A stretch of 64,000 bases of DNA from Nephrocerus scutellatus. Lineage: Eukaryota > Arthropoda > Insecta > Diptera > Pipunculidae. Numbering within the stretch: position 1 is the first letter of the stretch; every line of letters starts with the position of its first letter. Location of the stretch: NCBI GenBank assembly GCA_947095585.1, contig OX352761.1, positions 19,483,277-19,547,276 on the forward strand, given 5' to 3'. A program made the position numbers and the translations under genes. This document shows positions 21,285 through 33,329 of this stretch, piece by piece. The notes beneath the pieces were generated by a model. It had not been told where the DNA came from, did no database searches, and saw only the letters and a list, made by a program, of their open reading frames with translations.

Positions 21285-21745
21285 CTGTACTCCGTCGCCT
21301 ATAGGGCGTCCAGAATGAACATTCCTACAAAGGAAAAAAATATGGTGAAATGGACTCCGTTTTCTTAGATCGGACTCAACCGCCTTAAGGTTGATGGATT
21401 GTTGTGAACACTTTCTTGAACAGCAGCAATGTTTTCAGTTGATCTTGCGGTACGTTGTGATCCACCTTTGGAACTGTTGGCTACAGACCCTCTCTCTTCG
21501 AAATCATTCACTACACGGTCGATAGTGTGTTTTGTTGGTACGTTATTTCTCCCAAAAATTTCACGTTACTTTCTCATCTTTACAGTAATCGATGATTGAT
21601 TTGCATAAAACACGTTGGTTTATAGAATATTTTCCTACAATAAATTTGCCACGACTGTCAAATATGAAGAACAACAACTAATATTTACCAATTTGGCGGC
21701 AAAACAAACTAGTATGTCTTTCCGGCGGGTACCCTGTATATGTAC
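21285..21745 (-). mobile_element. Tc1/mariner-superfamily transposase remnant (N-terminal helix-turn-helix region)
   Basis: The minus strand at about 21565-21370 reads NVPTKHTIDRVVNDFEERGS and then GSQRTARSTENIAAVQESV..NNPSTLRRL. This is the N-terminal DNA-binding region of IS630/Tc1-mariner transposases common in insects (helix-turn-helix with TVxxFxxxGS and R/S-TxENIxxV motifs). The flanks show TIR-like sequence: GGGTACCCTGTATATG near 21727 and a less similar CCTGTACTCC near 21284. The catalytic domain is missing. A matching C-terminal fragment lies at 63030. Confidence 0.6.
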
Positions 21746-23389
21746 AAAAAATATTTCTTTTTTATTGAAAAACACTATGACTGTGTTAGTTAAACATTAC
21801 AGTCTTAGTCTGAGAAATAATAAGCAATTTGGTTATGACTTAAATAATTAGAAAGATAATAAATTAAAAGTTGAGGCATTGACGCTAAAACTTGTATCTT
21901 GGTTACAATTATACACGCAGCACTAGTTCAAAAGTTCAAAGGGTTTGATTCTTTTTAGTTTTCTCACTAGATTCGTTTGGTTCGTCAATATAAAAACTCA
22001 CAGATATTATGCTTGTTATTTATTTATTTGCCCTACTGTCAATCAAGTCTGTCATATACAAATGTGTATCTGTTTCACTTACCTTCACCTATGCGCTAAA
22101 GAAATATCTTTCTTCTTGTCTCTTTTTCGTGTAAATTTCATGAATTTTCTTCAGCGTTTTGTTATTTTTTCTTTCCTTTTTCATTCCATGTCATGTCTCA
22201 CGGAGGTATTTATATATCCGCCATTCGCACACAGAAAAGGTGGGTTGACAACGAACAGACGAAGTACGATCACACGAAACCAATACATCCACATAGCCAT
22301 ACTTGTATCTATGTACATTTGCAAATTGTGTGAAGTGCGGGCTATCGCTGTGCTGTGCTGTCGATGTTAGCAACTTGACCTAGAAAACAATTTCCCTGTT
22401 ATATTACCTTGTATACATTAAAGAACAGCTTGGCTGAATGTTTTAGTTCCTGAGTAGCATTGGCAACATGTTGCCAAAAGTGCAACGATGTCGACCCGCC
22501 ATCAAAGAAGAAACACAAAAGAAAATGCAAAATCAATGTCGTCCGTCGTTTGTTCCCGATTTTTTCTCATTCGGATTGCAATGAATTCATCAGATGCATT
22601 TTGCACACTTGTTGCCTTGCTCTTGATACACAAAAACACGCACACACACACGCGAGCATGTGAGATTTTACCCGCCCGTGTGTGTTTGTTCCCGTTCGTG
22701 TTGTTCCTTTTTATTATTTTCTTTGATGGTGGAATCAATGCGAAAATGAAAGCTCTAATTGTCGGTATTTGCCGATGATGATGATAATGATAATATTGCT
22801 GTTGTTGTTGTTGTTTTAACGGTGGTATTTTTGTTGTTGCTGTATTCCGATAGAGTTAACTTGCGATTTTTATAACAAAGATTTGCGGGTGGCTGAAGAG
22901 TTTAGTAGAGGATTCGTCGCTTTTATGTTTATGCAACCAAGATTGTTGAGTAAACTTTAAAGTACGATTATAAGACTAACGGTTAAGCATAGAAATTTTA
23001 TAAGGTCTAACATATTAGAAAGAAGGTTGATTTAAGATTAAAAGGTTAACATCCGTAAATGGTATAAATGGTAAATAATTCCTATAGCCCGACGCTCCAA
23101 TAACTGGAAGCGGACACTATATTTCATAACATTTTGATTCAAATATCTCTCATAAACGGACAGAATAAATAAAAATCATAAGCAAGAATTGTATAAAATT
23201 TGTAGTTCACCTATTAAAACGACTTGTGTTGTCGTCAACTTTGGTGATTCCCCTATTAACACGTAGAGTAGTGGTGGACGTTTTCGTTTATTTTGCTTTG
23301 CTCATGTTAATTGTGTTTTTTAAAATTGGTTCAACTATCTCAGAGTCATTAAATGACACCAAAAACCGAGTAATAACCTATGGCTATCC
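21746..23389. other. No gene seen; mixed unique sequence
   Basis: Contains GA-rich and GTT microsatellites (22796-22818) and ACAC runs (22630-22650). The overlapping short frames at 22460-22780 in three phases are not distinguishable as coding. One part (22440-22560) is less AT-rich and could be regulatory or exonic, but I cannot support a gene. Confidence 0.4.
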
Positions 23390-23394
23390 CATAT

Positions 23395-23880
23395 AGTTCA
23401 CCGTCTCACCAACAACGATGAAGAAGATTAGAAAGGAAGGTACTTAGGATCTGTACGGGACTCTAGAGGATGCTAAACAGCTATATGTTTGTGTCGACTA
23501 CAAGACTTAACGAAGCAGCAGGTTTGCAGGTCCAATAACCGACCCCTTGTTCCAAATGGCGAGGAAATTCGTCCACGGATTGGAAACACATCCAAGTCCT
23601 CAGATGCAAGGACTGAGAATCGAGGAAATCGAGCCAAGTCACCGCTCAGAGGATTCGCAGATGCAAGATGATGATGACATCTTTAACAATCAAGATGTCT
23701 CCTTCTAGGAAAAGGCCAACAACCAACACTACAGAGACAATGTAAATACGTCGGGCCCCTATTGTTGAGCCGAAAACAATTTTCCTTACACTTATTAATA
23801 TTAGTTATAAGTTTAGTTTTAAGTCAAAATTGTATATTTCTTAAATGATTAATAAAATATCTTAATCTTAATCTAATGGC
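23395..23880 (+). mobile_element. 3' end of a jockey-type LINE, degraded
   Basis: Plus strand reads, with stops, a tail like RRLERKVLRICTGL, SYMFVSTTRLNEAAGLQ, KWRGNSSTDWKHIQ and then Ser/Asp-rich codons. This resembles the post-RT tail of jockey-type elements. It is followed by AT-rich 3'UTR and a terminal AATAAAATATCTTAATCTTAATCT-like tail at 23850-23877. 5'-truncated. Confidence 0.45.
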
Positions 23881-24099
23881 ACCATAAACATATGCTGTCT
23901 ATTAAAGAAAAAGTGGAAATTATTTACGTGTCCAAAAAAAGAAAAATTGACTGGTGCGTGAAAGTAAAGTTTCATGTCCTCTAAATAAAAGCAATTGTTT
24001 ACAAGTTTTTGTTTTTGATGTTGCAATATTGGCAAAACACAAGTTACATAAATTAATAAAAATGCCATTCGTTCTAAATGGGAGTCTGGAGTTAATATT

Positions 24100-26345
24100 C
24101 ATCAAAGCGGTGTCCGTTCCTGGCCTCCTGCAAAAAATATGCCATTCAATCCACTTGCCGGAGCCTGTTATAGATGTTGAGTGGGCTTGATAGTGATCCG
24201 GATATTTTTACTTGGCTTATAACATTGGTCATTGTCCTACATAGTCGTGTCTATTTGGGATTCCGAATTTTCTCATGGCTTTATAAAGCTCTACTCTGGC
24301 TATGCAATGCTATCATAGGCGGCTATAAAGTCTATAAAAAAATGTTGCAGTGACTTTCGAAACTCTAGACATTTTTCCATCAACTGCCTAAGGGTGTAAA
24401 TGTGATCAGTTGTTGATTTTCCTAGGATGAAGCCTGACTATCCTATCTTGAATGATAGAGGATAAAATCTTATACGCGGTACTCCACAACTTTATACCAC
24501 GATAATTGCTGCATGTTGTGATATCTCCTTTCTTATGTATAGGACACAGGATGCCTCTCGGCAGTCTTCTGGCATCGCTTCTTCCTTCCATACTTGCACT
24601 ATTAGTTCATGAATTGCTTGGTGTATTGCCGGGCCTCAGTTTTAATCAGCTCCGCTGGGATACCATCAGATCCCGGGGCCTTATTATTTTTGAGACGATT
24701 TATCGCTTTGCTAATTTAGTGTATGCTTGGTAGCGGTAGCATAGTGTGGTGATTGGTCATTGGTGGAGCCTCCGAATCCTCTGTTAGCTGGTCATAAGGC
24801 AAATCATGAAAGTGCTCTTCCCATCGCTCTAAGATGCCTTTAAGATCAAGCGATCAAATTACCCTTGTCTTTGCAGTATTTGCAACGAGGTGTATATTGC
24901 GTCATACCGCAGCCTCTTTGGTGGAACTTTCGCGCCTGGTGTGTTCCTCGCTCTCTGTACTGTTCTAGTTAACGAACGAGATTCTTCTCCCAGGGTGCTT
25001 TCTTTCGCCGGTGAACGGTTTTTTCATATCTTCTGAGCTCTTTATACTCATCTCCGCGTACCCGCGTTCTATGAGATTGTTGCATTGCTCGGTACGCAAC
25101 ATTCTTATGTTTAGTCGGTAGCTTACATTCGTCATCGAACCAGTCGTTCCGATCTCTACGACTACTACTAAGATGGAGTCCCAAGTAACAATTTCAAGCA
25201 AACTATTCTCTGAATTACGCACGACATCTCAGCCCTAGGACTTACTCTCCCTGCATTTAGGGCGAGTCCTATCGCATGAACGTAGTTGTTTCTGGTCTCT
25301 TCGTTGCGAAGGGCAGCCGAGTTGACTCGAATCTGATTCGCAGATGCAGTCTTTCGTGATGATGCAATCGGCGCTCGGAGCACCATACCAACAATATAGT
25401 GGTCCGAGTCGACTTTGGCACCTCGGTACGTTCGTATCAGGTTAGGGTTGTGGCGGCGGTCTATCAACACGTTGTCTATCTAGATGCGAGTTGCTCCATC
25501 AGGAGATACCCAGGTGGCTTTGTGGATATTTTTACGCGCAAACCTTGTACTCGCAACGACCAAATTACTGCTTGCTGCTATCTGTATGACTCGTTGTCCA
25601 TTGTCATTAGTGTTCTCGTGTAACCTATGGGTGCCAATGTACTGCCTGAATACTGGCTCCCTACCTAGTTTGGCATTCATATCCCCAAGAATGATTTTTA
25701 CATCATACTGAGGACAGGCAAGGAGTTCTTCTTCTTCTTTTTCATCATCTGGGGAATCCTCTGTAAGTGCGTGAACGCTTATGAGGCTGCCCCGCACGTG
25801 AAGGGTCCATAGCCGTTCATTTACTGCTTTAAAGCCGATAACGGTGGGTTTCATTCTTTTGCTGACTAGAAACCCTACCCCGAGCACATGATGTCTTGCA
25901 TGACAGCTGTAATATATATGTCATGTTCTGATTATTGTAAGACACCATTCCCGTCTATCGCATCTCCTGAATTTCTGTTATGTCAGCATTAAATTTGGAG
26001 AGGGTATCGGCTAGCTGCTGTGCAGCTCGAGCTCTATACAGTGAGCGTACATTCCATGACAAAATTCTTAAATCGTTTAGCCGTTTTCGTTGCCGTGGTC
26101 GTCGTCGTTCATCAGTGAATCCGAGGCTGATTTGGAGTTCCGTAATATAGTTTTTTACGGGCGAGGTTATTGGCCTCGTGCCAACCTTACTTTGAAGGGA
26201 CTAGCCCGATCATTTCGCGTTTCCTGTACTGGAGGAATATTACTAGCGGTCACCACGTGGAGGTTTGATCGCACTTCCACCATTTAGAGATAGTTGCGTC
26301 CACAGGCATTTCTGAAGCATTCTGTATTATTCGCCCTACTCTGCT
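24100..26345 (-). mobile_element. RTE-type LINE copy A1: endonuclease plus RT, internally deleted
   Basis: On the minus strand, the apurinic-like endonuclease domain begins LRILSWNVRSLYRARAAQQL (plus about 26070). It continues with SVHALTEDSPDD, KIILGDMNAKLGREP and a DGATRIDN-type region (25480-25887, open 135 aa), then DSDHYIVGMVL near 25400. An EN-RT linker with DWFDDECK lies near 25150. RT blocks 1-3 ([23 protein letters not shown]) follow at about 24900-24400. The RT is then fused at about 24150 to the element's 3'UTR (CCTGGCCTCC at 24119), so the YADD palm, thumb and C-terminus are missing. It contains frameshifts and stops and is non-functional. The EN type and short-repeat tails place it in the RTE clade. 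Confidence 0.85.
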
Positions 26346-26489
26346 GATGGCTGACTGCAATTTTTGCATTCATACCCACTAGAAAAATGTTCACATCACA
26401 CAGAGACAAAGTAAAATATTTTAAAGCAAAAAGGCAAGGATAGTAAGTGGATGGGTCTAGGATTTAACAAATACCTTCACAGAGTAAAC

Positions 26490-27165
26490 TCAAAGAATTC
26501 TTCTTTTCATCTTCTGATAGGGAATTCTCTGTAGGTGCGTTAATGTTTATGAGGTTTTTGTTCTTAAATTTCTCCTGCAACCGAAGGTTGCATAACCGTT
26601 CATTAATTGCTTAGAAGCCAATAACGGTGCGGATTTCATTATTTTTCTGACTATAGAAAGCACACTCCGAGCATATAATGTCATGCATGACAGATGCAAT
26701 ATATGTCATATTTTGATTTCTGTAAGATACTATTCCCCGTCCACCACATCTCTTCGATTGCGATTAGGTCAGCTATTTATACTTGAACAGGATACCGGCT
26801 AGTTGCTGTGCCGTCCGACCTCTGTAGGTATAGTGAGCGAACATTTCATGAGAAAATTCTTAAATAGTTAACCGTTTTCTTTGCTGAGGTCGTCGACATC
26901 GATCACTAATAGTTTCAAGGCTATTTGCTGGTTCCCTAATGATGTTTTTTTTTACGAGCGAGGTTATTAACCGCGCGCCAGCCTTGCTTGGCGGTGACTT
27001 GCCCGATCATTAAGCTTTTACTTTTTGGTGAACAAATGTACGACGGCCACGACCACGTGGTGTTTTGATCGCAATTCCATCAGTAGGTATGGTACATACA
27101 CAAATAGAACATGTCATTTCCATCGCACTACTAATGGCTGACCGCCATTGTTTGATCTTCAAGCA
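26490..27165 (-). mobile_element. RTE-type LINE copy A1b: 5' endonuclease region only
   Basis: A diverged second copy of the sequence at 25720-26345: CTGTAGGTGCGTxAAxGTTTATGAG, GTCATGCATGACAGxTG and CGTTTAGCCG-like blocks occur in the same order. It covers the first third of the endonuclease and the 5'UTR. It lies directly beyond the 5' end of copy A1 in the same orientation, either as an independent insertion or as part of a duplication. Confidence 0.7.
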
Positions 27166-28034
27166 GATATGTTTCCAGATTGTTACTGTTTTTCGCTTTT
27201 TCTACAAGCGGTTCTACTGACAAATAATCATCCAACAATTTTTTCGCAATACTCGTGATTCATCTCAAGCCTATGAGTCTACATCTTTAAATGTATTGAT
27301 CAATATCGCTTGAGTCGCACAACAATAATGTAAAATATATTGCCAAGTTTTGTGTTTTCGATCCATAGGCATTGAAGATGCATCGCATTGAAATCTCATC
27401 CTTTTACTCTTTTTAATTTCCTAAAGCCCACGCTAGCATTATGAGGGTACCAATACCTTTAGTTATTCCTTCTAGGTAGGGTCGGTGTCGCCGTATAAAT
27501 CGTGTCATTTGATTCGTCGGTAAATATTTTCCTTCACAGCCCATCAACTATCATTGCACGGAAAATCTTCCAAAGCATTCTCCACTCAAAACGAACAACG
27601 ACTCAGGATATCTTCATCCGCATTTTGCAGAGTTCATGTTACAGCACAATAAAGTGAACTCTTCTGATTATGGGCTTCTTAGTATTCTGGGAGATATTTT
27701 TTCTACCCTAGCCTTCCTAGTTTGAAGATAAAGTGATTATCAAGAGTGATCTTTTGTTTGTTTTATGAACGGAAGCTGTTGTCTGATACAACAAAGCGAC
27801 AAAGTTGCTAACATTATCATCAAAGTTATAACTGTCTTTTGAAGGATTCTCTCCTTTACGTCGGTTTTGGGTGACCCTTCTAGTTGACTTAGTCTTGCTC
27901 TAAATAACAGTCGATAGAATTTTTCTCCGAAACAGGCAATAAAGATAGCTCGCTAAGTTCTGGCAATGATGTCGTCATCGTGTTATTTATCAGTTGCACA
28001 GACTTAGCGGTTTTCTTGGTTGAGTAAAAAAAAA
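27166..28034. other. Unassigned, probably old repeat
   Basis: No supported gene. A segment around 27590-27630 (ACGACTCAGGATATCTTCATCC) resembles one at 62290 (GACTAATGATATCTTCATCC) and the surrounding frames suggest a worn LINE or other element, but I cannot classify it. Confidence 0.35.
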
Positions 28035-28396
28035 ATAATAATAATATTTGACGTGACAGACCGTTGCATCAGTCATAGGCCTAGCTTCTTGTGACCAATT
28101 GTGTTGTGCACGTATATTTTTCACACAAATGGAAGGGACCTACTGCCGTATTCGAACGGAGAATTGATAAGCTTTCCGTGTGTTTTTTGTTTTATTTTTC
28201 ACACAATTGGAAGCGACCTACAATGTAATGTCGTATCCGAAAGGCGAGTTGAGAAGCTGTCCGTGACAAGTTATTACTCTCGGACATTCGCGAGAGGTGG
28301 CACCATCAAAAATACTTTTCTTATTTCTGGTATTCGAACCTCGAACCTCCTGCTCAGAAGAAGTCCAACACACTAACCACTTAAGCCACGGCTCCC
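28035..28396 (-). mobile_element. tRNA-derived SINE copy S1, with internal duplication
   Basis: Minus strand: 5' tRNA-like head GGGAGCCGTGGCTTAAGTGG (A box TGGCTTAAGTGG), then B box GGTTCGAATACC, then the SINE body, ending in an (ATT)n tail (TAATAATAAT at 28035-28047). Body blocks such as TTCACACAAATGGAAGGGACCTAC are present twice (about 28115-28180 and 28195-28265), a tandem duplication of about 80 bp peculiar to this copy. Confidence 0.8.
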
Positions 28397-28439
28397 GACG
28401 TTGAGTAAATAATGCTAAAATTCTATGCATCAGGCATAT

Positions 28440-29945
28440 CTTATTTCATGTAAGGTAAGGTTAGGTTAGGTTGAGGTGGCTGTCAGTGAAATCGACACAC
28501 TTAGACCAGTAATGGTCTATTGTGATACCACACCCTCCACCTACTCGTTGAACCACTTAGAGCTTCATGTTTAGCGAAGGAAGCTGATATCAGTGTTGAT
28601 AAGATCATTAGTGTCGTTGTAGAAGAAAGCTCCCATGCGGAGTTCACGTTTCTGGGTGAGGGCTGGACAAGTACAGGGAAGATGGATAATGGTCTCCTCT
28701 CCGACTCATCCATGCAGCTTCTGCAGAAGTCATTCGAGAAGACGCCGAGTCTTGCTGCATGCTTACCTATGAGACAGTGTCCCGTAATGACACCTATAAT
28801 AGCACCGATGTGCGATCTTTTTTGAGAGATCAAATACTTAGAGCGTTACGGAACAAGTTTGGGCCAGACCTGCTTTGTCGCAATGCAAGTTGTACCGTTT
28901 GACCACTTACGATTAGTTTTATCAACAGCATCCCGCTTTAACATGAGTTTTCATGTAGCGATTGGTATGCCTAGAGACCATATTTTGGTTAGATGGGCAG
29001 TGTAGTTCCTTGTTTGGCGAGTTCGTCAGCCATACTGTTTCCCGGAATGTCTCTATACTCCGGCACCCAACACAGGCGGATATTAAACTGCTCCACCATC
29101 TCCCTAAGTGATGATCGGCAATTTAAGGCTAAGATTGAATTTGTAGAGACTAATTCCAGGGATTTTAGCGCGGCTTGGCTATCCGAGAATATACGGATAT
29201 CCTTAGTTGATATAATGTTACTCTTCAGCCAAGATAAGGCTTCACTGATCGCCATAATTTCAGCCTGGAAAACACTACAGTGATTAGGAAGACGAAAAGA
29301 GAGTGTAAGAGTTAGCTTTTTTGAGAAAACACCTCCACCAACTCCGTCATCATTTTTGGACCCATCTGTGTAAAAATGAATGTGTTCATCTTCCAGGTAC
29401 ACTTCTTCCTCCCAGAATGATCTGGAGGGGAAGATAACCTGGAAGGTTTTATTGAAATTGAGCTGTGGAGTGGTGTAGTCTATGTTGTCTGGGATCCTGA
29501 ATAAATTCAGGATAGAGGTGTGACCGATTTCATTTCTAGTCCACTGGGAGACAGCCTTGAAGCGAATAGCCGAGCTAGCAGCTACTTGCCTGCTGAAAAT
29601 GTCGTGAGGTGTGAGTACGTACAGAATGTCCAGTGCGGCGGAGGGGATTGTACGAAGTGCGCCGCACATACATATAGACTACCTGATCTTTGGACTTTGC
29701 TTAATTTGTCAAGGTATACTTTCTTATTTATAAGAGTAGGTTTTACTACAGGTACATATAGCCAATGATATATTATATTAAGGTGCTGGGGTACTTTCCT
29801 GAGACGGCAACAGCACCATCATCCGCATATGCGAGCAATCGGCACCCTTCCCTTCTCAGGCATACAAGGAGCTCATTCACCACTAAGTTCCATAGAAGGG
29901 GGACAGGACTCAACCTTGTGGTGTTCCTCTGCAGACAGATTTTCC
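28440..29945 (-). mobile_element. I/jockey-type LINE fragment with RT YADD, RNase H and Cys motif
   Basis: Minus-strand order: RT palm LLWNLVVNELLVCLRREG and LLAYADDGAVAVSG (about 29930-29790); connection segment MCGALRTIPSAALDILYVL; RNase H with FYTDGSKNDDG, AEIMAISEAL, FSDSQAALKSL and MADELAKQG (29669-28990, uninterrupted 226-aa frame); then GVITGHCLIGKHAARLGV and FCRSC (28833-28500). All four RNase H acidic residues are present, but the WVPGH motif has decayed to WVPEY. The 3' tail carries (CCTAA)-type repeats on the minus strand (28455-28475). It is 5'-truncated at 29945, where RTE sequence begins abruptly. Confidence 0.85.
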
Positions 29946-30945
29946 TGCAGACGACACACTTCGTTTTGCTCTCATTAATGTGCAGCCCCAGATTTCGTGC
30001 CGCCTGCTCGATCTGGATTAAAGCTTCCTGTACAGCTCTTCGGTTTCTACCAACGATGTCAATATCGTCTGCGTAAGAGTATCTAATGGACTCACCGTTA
30101 CGTCAGAGTCTCGGATCATTTTCTCCAACGCCAGGTTGAAGAGGACGCAGGCCAGTCTATCCCCTTGTCGGAGCCCGTTATAGATGTTGAATGGGCTTGA
30201 TAGTGATCCGGATAGTTTCACTTGGCTTATGACATTGGTCATGGTCAACGTACATAGTCGTGTCAGTTTATTTAGAACGCCGAATTCTCTCATGGCTTTA
30301 TAAAGTTCTACTCTGGCTATGCTATCATAGGCGGCTTTAAAGTGCACGATTAGTTCATGAATTGCTTTGTGTATTGCGGGCCTCCTTTTTTAATTAGCTC
30401 CGCTGGGATGCCATCAGATCCCGGGGTCTTATCATTTTTGAACCGATTTATCGCTCTGCTAACTTCGTCTATACTTGGCGGCGGCAGCATAGTGTGGTCT
30501 TCGGTCATTGGTGGAGCCTCCAATTCCTCAGTTAGCTGGCCATTAAGCAACTTATGAAAGTGCTCTTCCCATCGCTCTAAGATGCCTTTGAGATCGGCGA
30601 TCAGATTACCCTCTTTGTCTTTGCAGTATGTGCAACGCGGTGTAATTGCGTCATACCACGGACTCTTTGGTAGAACTTCCACGCCTGGTGGCTCCTCGCT
30701 CTTTGTACTGTTCTAGTTCACGGACGAGATTCTTCTCCCAGGCTACTTTCTTTCACCGGTGAACTGTTTTTTCATATCTTCTTTTTATTCATAATCGCGT
30801 GCCCGTGTTCTATATGATTGTTGCATTGCTCGGTACGCAACATTCTAACGTTCAGTCGCTAGCTTAGATTCGTCATCAAATCAGTCGGTCCGATCTCTAC
30901 GACTACTGCCTAAGATGGAGGCAGCAGTACTAGTGACTACTTATT
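29946..30945 (-). mobile_element. RTE-type LINE copy A2: RT domain fragment
   Basis: Minus-strand order: RT linker with WYDAITPRCTYCKDKEGN, RWEEHFHKLLNGQL, SRAINRFKNDKTPGSDGIPA (30682-30350), then, after a deletion of RT blocks 2-3, FKAAYDSIARVEL, SSPFNIYNGLRQGDRLACVL and NLALEKMIRDSD (30347-30090), and the catalytic YSYADDIDIVGRN with GLHINESKTK (about 30085-29950). Intact FxADD-type motifs but no full ORF. Both ends are truncated, the left one by the junction with the LINE at 28440-29945. Confidence 0.85.
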
Positions 30946-30949
30946 TCTT

Positions 30950-33240
30950 ACTAACCTTTGTATTATAAAGTTAAATTAGAATCAATAAATTTTTTAAAAC
31001 ATAATACCAAAAGTAACACTAACGGTAAGCATTTCATATTCATCGAAAAACTATAAATCAATTTACCATTCTCCTCAGAGACTTGTTCCATTCACGGGAC
31101 AGCACATCGATTTTACAAATTTAAAAACTGCTTAATAAAAAGACAAGTACGAGTACCTGTTTTTGTCAGCTTAAAATTCCAGGAATGTAATAACGGTTCT
31201 ATGGTTCATATTTACGATGCGCCAACAAGTACACACACCATTCCTTACAACAATATTTTAATGCATTTCGATTTGGTTTATTCAAGTGTATCGTTGTTAA
31301 ACGCTTATAGAAGACGACGACGATGACGACGACGAAGAAGAAGAATAGAAAAATGTATCTCCACTCGTAATCCCTATATTATTCACCCATAAAACCAATT
31401 GATCATCGACACTCTTCAATCTGTGTCATTCCATTAAAATATAATTGCTCATTTCCAGCAAACAGTAGTATCGTTATCGGAACCTTTGACTCTGTAACAT
31501 AACCAACAAAGAATCCGCTATGGCCCAAAGCGAAACGAAATGTCAAAGATGCTTTAATGCGTTTACAAATTCCTGCAACTGCAACAGGTCCACTATATAC
31601 TTGTGTCGAATAGGTATTTATAAGAACATTTTTCACTTTTCTACTTTTGTGGCTCTGTTTTGTTCTTATCCCCCCCTCAAAAATTAAACTCTAAAGTCTT
31701 TAACGAGCATAACTGACATCTTTGCATACAAAATAACGTAACTTTATTTTTCATTTGTTCTGTGTGTGTGTGTGTGTGCGCGCGCTCGTTGTTCTTGCGA
31801 GGCCGACCCACTAAAACCGCTAATACGGTACAACAACGATTACGGTCCATAGCTGGCCATTACTATCTGAGTTTGGCCCTTTTTCTCATTTTTCCATCTG
31901 GGGAAATATCTTCGTGTCGTCACTGAAGTAATTCTGTCGAAGCCGCGCGTCTCTCGGACTGAACGGTAACAGCCATCATAAGAGAGAGAAAAGAAAAATC
32001 CCATCACGGTAGATGGTGGAGGTGGAGGATGTATAGCGATAGGATGAAGCCATGCGCAACTCGACCAGACCATCACAGCAATCGCTTGAATAAAAGTGAA
32101 AAAGCCCCAGCGAGACAAATAATATCGGCTGAAGCGTAGATTGGCGGTGGTGGCGGCGCGGGCAACACACAGCAACAACAAATAAACCACTACGTGTATT
32201 TTGTATTTTGTGTGTAAACCGTTATAATGCGATGCAATATTCCATTTCGGAGAGGAGACCGTTATTGATGGTGATGGGTACGGCTAGTCGAATTGTATAT
32301 AAGTACGGGTATGCTTGCAGGTAGGCATAACACGTAGGCTTATATTATACGAATATATGTATGATATGTTTGTGGTAACACAAACGGTGTTACCACCGCT
32401 CGCACCGTTCACCGAACCCAACTGCTAAGCCGCCCATCATCATCTCGTTCATGAATCTTGAATTTGTGATTTCTTAATGCAGAGTGTGTGGTGCGTTGCG
32501 GATAGATACTCATAGATGAGTGCTTGTGGAACACTCCGGCAAATACAAACACAAATATATACCAGTCAGAGCGATTCGGCGGTCATCAGCCACCAGCGAT
32601 ACAGTGACAGTGACCGCGACTTACATTCTATTTACCTCTTTGTCAAACATGTTTATTGGGTTGATGCAGTTGTTCTCACAACTCTTGTTGCTGCAACTAA
32701 CTTTTTGGCTGATCATGCTGATGATGTTGTTGTTGTTGATGAGGACGACGGTGACGACGATAAAGATGACGACAACACAATAATGACGAAGACGACGCGA
32801 CGATAGCAAGATTACGTCGGGTTGATTTTAATTTATTCATTTAAGACGAAGACGCTGCTGCATCTAGCGCAACGGCGATGCTGTATACGACGCAACAACT
32901 TCTGTTTTTTTGTCATTGAACTTGATCTTTGAATAAGGCTCGCTAGCTGCTTGCTACTACATCGTGATGCATTGCACTGTAAAATATCAAATTAATACAT
33001 CTTGTTCCTATGTGTTTCTATGCTGCTAAGCTGCTTTTGTCTACACGCAACCGACCGACTAAACAATCGGACATATCTGGGGCTTCCCGAGATTGAGTCG
33101 GATAACTTTTAAAAGTTAGGATATGCACACACAAGTGAGCATTTTTTTAATATAATCAATATAATTATTCCTGACACTTGTTATAACAATATAATTGATT
33201 ATTTTAAATTAAAATTTCTCACACAATAATTTTTTACGAA
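30950..33240. other. Low-repeat island; no gene supported
   Basis: Largely free of the window's transposons and locally GC-rich. It contains GAC/GAT trinucleotide runs (31310-31345, 32745-32805), a GT/GC microsatellite (31763-31788) and GTT runs. Open frames on both strands at 31840-32190 and 32516-32809 overlap each other and are dominated by these simple repeats, so none is called. The region could hold regulatory DNA or exons I cannot define. Confidence 0.4.
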
Positions 33241-33329
33241 TTAATTTTTGGTCAAATGTAAAATGCCAGGAAAAGGTTATAATCATCAAAGTATTGGGTT
33301 ACAATCCAATTTTATTTTCAGGCCCATTT

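Noticed and set aside
28452..28475. Interstitial telomere sequence (TTAGG)n
   Set aside because: Only two to three imperfect units, located exactly at the 3' end of a LINE; best read as the LINE's tail.
31840..32190. Minus-strand 116-codon ORF with a hydrophobic start and a proline run
   Set aside because: A second frame overlaps it, composition is driven by local CT and CCACCG repeats, and no domain or gene structure supports it.
32516..32809. Asp-rich and Met/Leu-rich ORFs
   Set aside because: Produced by GAC/GAT/GTT trinucleotide repeats read in different frames and on both strands.
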